NCBI GenBank assembly: GCA_036924285.1
Contig: JAYKYS010000007.1
Span: 18,290,001-18,354,000 of the forward strand
DNA length: 64,000 nt
Source: Asterella californica
Taxonomy: Eukaryota > Streptophyta > Marchantiopsida > Marchantiales > Aytoniaceae
Reading direction: 5' to 3'
Part shown: one piece after another, positions 59,102-64,000 of the stretch
Layout: each line of letters begins with the position of its first letter
Position numbering within the stretch: position 1 is the first letter of the stretch
Program-made: the position numbers and the translations under genes
Notes under the pieces: generated by a model
What the model was told of the DNA's origin: nothing
What the model saw: the letters and a program-made list of their open reading frames with translations, nothing else
Database searches by the model: none

Positions 59102-62100
59102 GTGCGTGGGTTGACAGCTGAAGAGACAACCAATATTGAAGAACCAGTTGAGGCGACTATTGAAGCAGAGGTATGTGTTGATGAGCATTTGGTAGAGCAT
59201 GGGGATTTTCTGCCGTGGATTGAAGTGAAAATAGGAAACCACCGGTGCTGTTTGCTTATTGATACTGGAGCAGATGTGAATGTCTTGAATGAAAAACTAG
59301 TCAGGACCTTAGGGGTGACTAGAACCAAGATCATGAGCCCGTTGTTGGTAAGGTTTGTGCAAGGTAGCACAACCGTTACAGAAAAACTCATGAGTGTTCT
59401 TGTTACTGTTGGAGGGGTAACTAGGAAGCACGAGTTTTTAGTTATGAGCTTAGGTGACACGATGGAAGGTATCTTGTTCTGGTCCTGGTTACAAGAGACC
59501 AAGGCAAAGCTAGATGTTCAAGAAGGGAATGTCATTGTCATGGATCAATGGGGCTTGGGTCAACCACATCCTTTGATCATCAAAGAGAGACCCAAGGAGC
59601 CAAACCATGCTGCTCGTAGGTTCCAACGAGCCAAGGTGGCATTTCAGATCTACACAGCTAGACAGTTTGGAAAGCAGATCAAGTTGGTAGACGAAGCTTG
59701 GGTTGCAGTGATGTCTAAACCCAAGGTGGAGACGGATGAGGAAGAACGTGTTGCTACTCTTCCCATACATCCTGATATGCAGGCATTGATTGAGAGGTAT
59801 TCTCATCTAATGCCGGACCAGTTACCAACAGGACTTCCGCCGAGGAGAGCCTTGGATCATGCTATTGATCTGGTTCCTGGGGCTATCCCTACTGTAGTGC
59901 CATCAAGACGGATGTCGTTTGATGAATTGACAGAGCTGAAGACTCAGTTGAAAGAGTTGGTAGCTCAGGGTATCTTACGACCTAGTATATCACCTTATGC
60001 TGCCCCGGTGTTGTTCGTGGCCAAGAAGGATGGTGGTATTCGCATGTGTGCGGACTATCGTGCACTCAATAAGGTTACTGTCAAGAACAAGTACCCTCTT
60101 CCTCTCATGGATGAAACCACCGATCGGTTGGCCACAGGAAGGTATTTCACCAAGCTGGATCTGCGTTATGGATATCATGAAATCCGGATCAAAGAAGGTG
60201 ATGAAGAAAAGACAGCTGTAAGGACGAGGTATGGCTTGTTTGAGTATACAGTGTTGCCGTTTGGATTGTCCAATGCACCTGGTACTTTCTGCAGGTTAAT
60301 GAACGAGATCTTCAGAGATCTCTTGGATGAGAGTGTTATCGTGTACCTAGACGATATCATCATCTTTTCATCCACTTGGGATCAGCATCTAATAGATGTT
60401 GAAATGGTGTTTAAGCGCCTAGAAGAACATCAACTCTATCTCAAGAAGAGCAAGTGCTCTTTTGGACAAGAGAGTGTAGTGTTTCTAGGATGTTTGATCG
60501 ATGCGCAGGGCATTCATCCTAACAGGGCTAAGATTCGAGCCATTGTTGAATGGAAGAGACCTGAGAGTGTTCATGAGCTCAGATCTTTTCTTGGATTAGC
60601 CACATATTTTCGGCGCTTTGTTTATCAGTATGCGCATAAAGCTGCACCTTTGTTTGGCTTATTACGCAAGACTTCCAAGGTTGTTTGGAATCCAGCAGCT
60701 GAAAGAGCATTTCAGGAGTTGAAACAAGCACTGACAGAGATGCCCGTGCTAGCTCTTCCAAAGATGGGAGAACCTTTCGAGGTTCACACAGATGCTTCTC
60801 AATGGGCCATTGGAGGAGTGCTGATGCAAGAAAAGCATCCAGTGGCTTACGAAAGTCATAAGTTTTCAGAAACAGAGGCAAAATGGCCTGCTCATGAACA
60901 GGAGATGTTCGCAGTTGTCCACTGTCTGAAACGTTGGGAGCATTATTTGTTACCAAGCAAAGTTACTGTTGTGACGGACTGCGAGGGTAATACATACTTT
61001 CAGAGTAAACCTCGTTTGTCACGTAAACAACAGAGGTGGCAAGTAGAGCTTGCACGTTTTGATATCGAATGGCGGTATCAAAAGGGGAAGGAAAATATTC
61101 CAGCGGATGTGTTAAGCCGACGTGTCCAGGCGTTAACAACCCAGGACACAAGTGAAGAGCTTTTGGATCGAATCAGACAAGCATTGCTTGATGATCCTCA
61201 GGCTCAACGTTGGACCAGCCAACAAGGGAGAGATCCATTGGTACGTAATCTCTCATTTCGCACTGGCCTTTGGTTTTATAAGCAAACCAAGGTCTATGTT
61301 CCAGCTGGCGCTCTAAGGACACTAGTCATGCAAGAATGTCATGATTGTGAACTAGCTGGACATGGAGGACAGAATAGAACGTTACAACGACTTAAAGAGC
61401 AGTTTTATTGACCAACCATGTTGGAGGATGTAATCAAGTACGTGCAGACTTGCTTGACATGTCAGCAACAACGAACTGAGCGGAGAAGACCTGCAGGGTT
61501 GCTGAGGTCATTGCCAATACCTGATGGGCCTTGGGAGAGCATAAGTATGGACTTATGCACAGGTTTACCCGAATCAGGAGGTTTTGATGCTCTGTTAGTT
61601 GTTATAGATCGTTTCAGTAAGCAAGCTCACCTCATCCTTTGTAGGGAAGCAGTGACGTCAAGAGGTGCCGCTGAACTGTTTATACGATATATTTTTAAGT
61701 ATCATGGGATGCCTAAAGATATTGTTTCAGATCTGGATAGGAGGTTTGTAGCTGATTTTTGGAAGGGTTTGTTTCGAAGGCTCGGAACTACCCTCAAGTT
61801 CAGTTCCTCTTATCATCCTGAAACTGATGGTCAGACGGAAAGGACGATCCAGATAGTAGAGCAAGGGTTGAGAAACTATATCATGCGAGATCAGAGTGAC
61901 TGGAGCGAGCACTTGGACTTGGTAGAGTTTACATATAACAACACCAAGCACTCGAGTACAGGATTTAAACCATTTGAAGTGGTTTATCGGGGCTCTCATG
62001 CACCTTGGACTCCTATAGCTTTAGCTACCAAGGGGCATGAAAACACAGGAAGGTCGAACCAGGATCCTCCAGATCTAGAGACTTTCATACGCGTTCAGGG

Positions 62101-62662
62101 TACTGTGTTTCAAGAAGCCAAGAAACACATGGAGAAGGCACAACAACGGTATGCTAAGTATGCAAACCGTGGTAGACAAGATTTACAATTCGAAGAAGGA
62201 CAGAGAGTCTGGTTGAGAACCAAGAACTTCAGAATCCCAGCAGGGGTGGATTTAGCCAAGAAGCTTCTTCCAAAGTGAGCAGGACCGTTCTTGATCGAGA
62301 AAAAGTTAGGTCCTGTGACCTATAAGTTACGTTTTCCAGCTAGTATGAAGCATTATCACCCTATTATTCATGTTTCTAACTTAAAGATGTTTCGTGAGGA
62401 ACTAGAGTCGTTGCCAGGAAGATAGCAGAAATGGCATCCAGTGTTAGAAGCATTACCAAGAGCTGATGATCTTGAGTTGATTGAGATAGTAGATCATCGA
62501 GCATCACCGAATCCAGATGGAGCTGGAGAACCCGTTACTCAATACCTATGTCGTTGGACAGGTAGAGTTCCGGGATTGGTAAGTGAAGCTTGGGAGTACT
62601 TAGATGATCTAGCATTGTACAAGTTTCAGGAACCACTGCGTAGATATTTTGTGAGACGATAA
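59102..62662 (+). pseudogene. pol: pol of the chromovirus: PR-RT-RH-INT-chromodomain, three in-frame stops
   Basis: A single frame runs to 62,662. Protease active site DTGA at 59,261. RT with CADYRALNKVTVKNKYPLP and YLDD at 60,344-60,355. RNase H begins at HTDAS (60,785). Integrase zinc finger has His codons at 61,340 and 61,361 and CLTC at 61,451-61,462. The D,D-35-E residues are intact at 61,550, 61,730 and 61,838. A chromodomain follows at about 62,465-62,640 (QYLCRWTGRVPGLVSEAWEY). Three stops interrupt it: TGA 61,409-61,411 inside the integrase zinc finger, TGA 62,276-62,278, and TAG 62,423-62,425. Family patterns have Trp at the first two places (FYWP; a Trp before GPF). RT and RNase H are uninterrupted. 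Confidence 0.9.
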
Positions 62663-63087
62663 TCTGCAGTGGTCTCTGCCAGCTAAGCGGTGGATTGAAT
62701 CGAGTCAGAAGAGTCATGCAAAGGGCCCTTCAAGGACACTGGAACCGAGTAGATCTGGCCAATCTGCTTGTCTAAAGGTGGAGTTGTGGTCTACTGACTG
62801 CTTATGGCTGTCGGATGTCAATCAGGTTTAGGCTGACGCTACTATGGTGTATCATAGTAAGGAGGTGGATAAAAAGAAACTGACGAGTTCACCACCTGGA
62901 AGCTAGGGTTCTGTCTCACCCGAAAGCTTCAACGGATGCTCGGTAATGGAGCATAGCCTTGAGAAAGGGCTTAATCTTACCCTGGATGGGGTACTGTTCC
63001 TCTGGATTTGAGGAAGTGTTGTTTCTAATGTGGTATTGTAGATACCGCAGTTCAATGGAAGAACTGCGTTTTGCTGGTTGGGGCGAT
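62663..63087. other. Untranslated stretch between pol and the 3' LTR
   Basis: About 425 bp with no frame of note. A pair of inverted 10-mers CTACTATGGT/ATCATAGTAA forms a small stem near 62,840-62,862. It ends in the presumed polypurine tract. Confidence 0.5.
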
Positions 63088-64000
63088 TGTAACACCTTTT
63101 GCTTTTTCCCCAAACCAGATGGCATTCGGGCAGTGATTAATCAAAAGTGGCAGCTGCATGGCACAAGGCAGGCTCAAGAGACTAGATAAAAGAGTGTCGT
63201 GAACCCTAAAGGAGGCCATTCTCAGTTTTTCAGTTTTGGAGAGAGCACTCTTGGTAGTGAGGGAGGAGACTGTATTTTAAGTGTAGTATACATTGCCTTT
63301 GAGGTCAGAAATCAGGAGCTAGAACTGATGCACATCAAGCTCCTTGGAGAGCAGATTTGAAGAGGGACCTTGAGAGCAGACTTGGGGTGTTGATTAGGGG
63401 AGCTGACTTGGGGTCTGATCTGTTGAGTAACAGAAATCAGGGCGTTCAGAGTGAAATTAGGTTCTCTGGTGAAGTCTTAGTTCTGGAGTTGCTGAGTAGT
63501 GAAGGATTGCCGGTCCAAGAGCGCTGCGTGACCTTGTCAGCAAGTAATGCCATGTAATGTATATGAGCCCGTGACTTTCTCCATTCTGATAATTAGGCTT
63601 GAGTTGTGTGCCAGAACTGAGTTGGGCGCATCTGGTGTCGTGTTGACTTTATTTCGGTGTAATTGCTTTGCCTTCCTACTTCCTAGCATCTACTAGGTCT
63701 CCTAGTCTTGGCGGTTGCTCCTTGTGGGTCCTGGCGTTCCGACTTGATCACCAGTAGCGGAAGCGCTGCCCAAATTTTATGCAACCCAGGTCTAGAATAG
63801 TTCCACCTGTATTTAGCAACCTAAGATTGACCAGAGACCTACAAAAGACTAGTTGGTTATTCAAAATCCGTTCAACAGTTATCAAATCCTCGGTGCTCAT
63901 TAGTGGATAGTTTAACGAACTGGATCTGGAGACACAAATAAAGTATACAGGTCTCTAGGGAGGTTCACGTTCGGCAGTTCATTGGTTAGAGATTAAGGAA
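63088..64000 (+). repeat. 3' LTR of the chromovirus, truncated by the window end
   Basis: Starts TGTAACACC at 63,088 and matches the 5' LTR without gaps to the window end; about 31 bp are missing. Substitutions relative to the 5' LTR are at 63,225 (A to G), then C to A, T to C and C to T. The bases just before it, GGTTGGGGCGAT, are the likely polypurine tract but the match is poor. Confidence 0.93.

Larger units (their letters stand above)
56912..64000 (+). mobile_element. Ty3/gypsy chromovirus, nearly complete, 3' LTR cut by window edge
   Basis: Order is 5' LTR, primer-binding site, gag, protease, reverse transcriptase, RNase H, integrase, chromodomain, 3' LTR. Integrase after RT and a C-terminal chromodomain define the chromovirus branch of Ty3/gypsy. 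LTR starts are 6,176 bp apart and the full element should be about 7.1 kb. The element is transcribed away from NSE4 on the same strand. The 5-bp target duplication cannot be tested because the right flank is outside the window; the bases left of the 5' LTR are GCGAA. Confidence 0.95.

Overview
The window comes from the nuclear genome of a land plant. It carries intron-rich genes for three plant-type nuclear proteins: a VAL/HSI2 B3 repressor, the SSU-processome factor UTP25/NOF1 and the SMC5/6 subunit NSE4. It also holds a nuclear copy of plant mitochondrial 18S rRNA and a Ty3/gypsy chromovirus. The mixture of intron lengths (about 100-1,800 bp), the AT-rich spacers and the repeat content would suit a bryophyte, most likely a moss, but that placement is an inference and no species is named.

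Layout. 1-9.8 kb: AT-rich, gene-free DNA with a family of small dispersed elements built from strong hairpins. 9.8-21.3 kb: the VAL-type gene on the + strand, with a long GC-richer leader and 13 coding exons. 21.3-29.5 kb: gene-free, repeat-rich DNA containing the decayed coding region of a probable HUH-endonuclease (replitron-like) element, a tRNA-derived SINE, and two oppositely oriented pieces of mitochondrial small-subunit rRNA. 31.0-41.1 kb: UTP25 on the + strand, 23 coding exons that add up to an exact open frame of 688 codons; three of its introns carry copies of one repeat family. 41.1-52.1 kb: gene-poor DNA with a second SINE copy, a four-unit tandem array of about 190 bp, further copies of the hairpin family, and an inverted-repeat (foldback) structure. 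52.1-54.3 kb: NSE4 on the + strand, seven coding exons, 361 codons. 54.3-56.9 kb: relic DNA. 56,912 to the window end: an almost complete, young chromovirus whose 3' LTR runs about 31 bp past the edge.

The three genes do not form a pathway, but all act in the nucleus: chromatin repression of the seed/embryo programme (VAL), 18S pre-rRNA processing (UTP25) and chromosome maintenance (NSE4). Exon boundaries were set by hand from splice sites, frame phase and remembered family patterns. That each model closes to a multiple of three is the main internal check. The most interesting items are the HUH relic whose expected catalytic Tyr codon is a stop, the hairpin-element family, the SINE pair, the repeat family seen here only in UTP25 introns, and the chromovirus that has near-identical LTRs but four in-frame stops.
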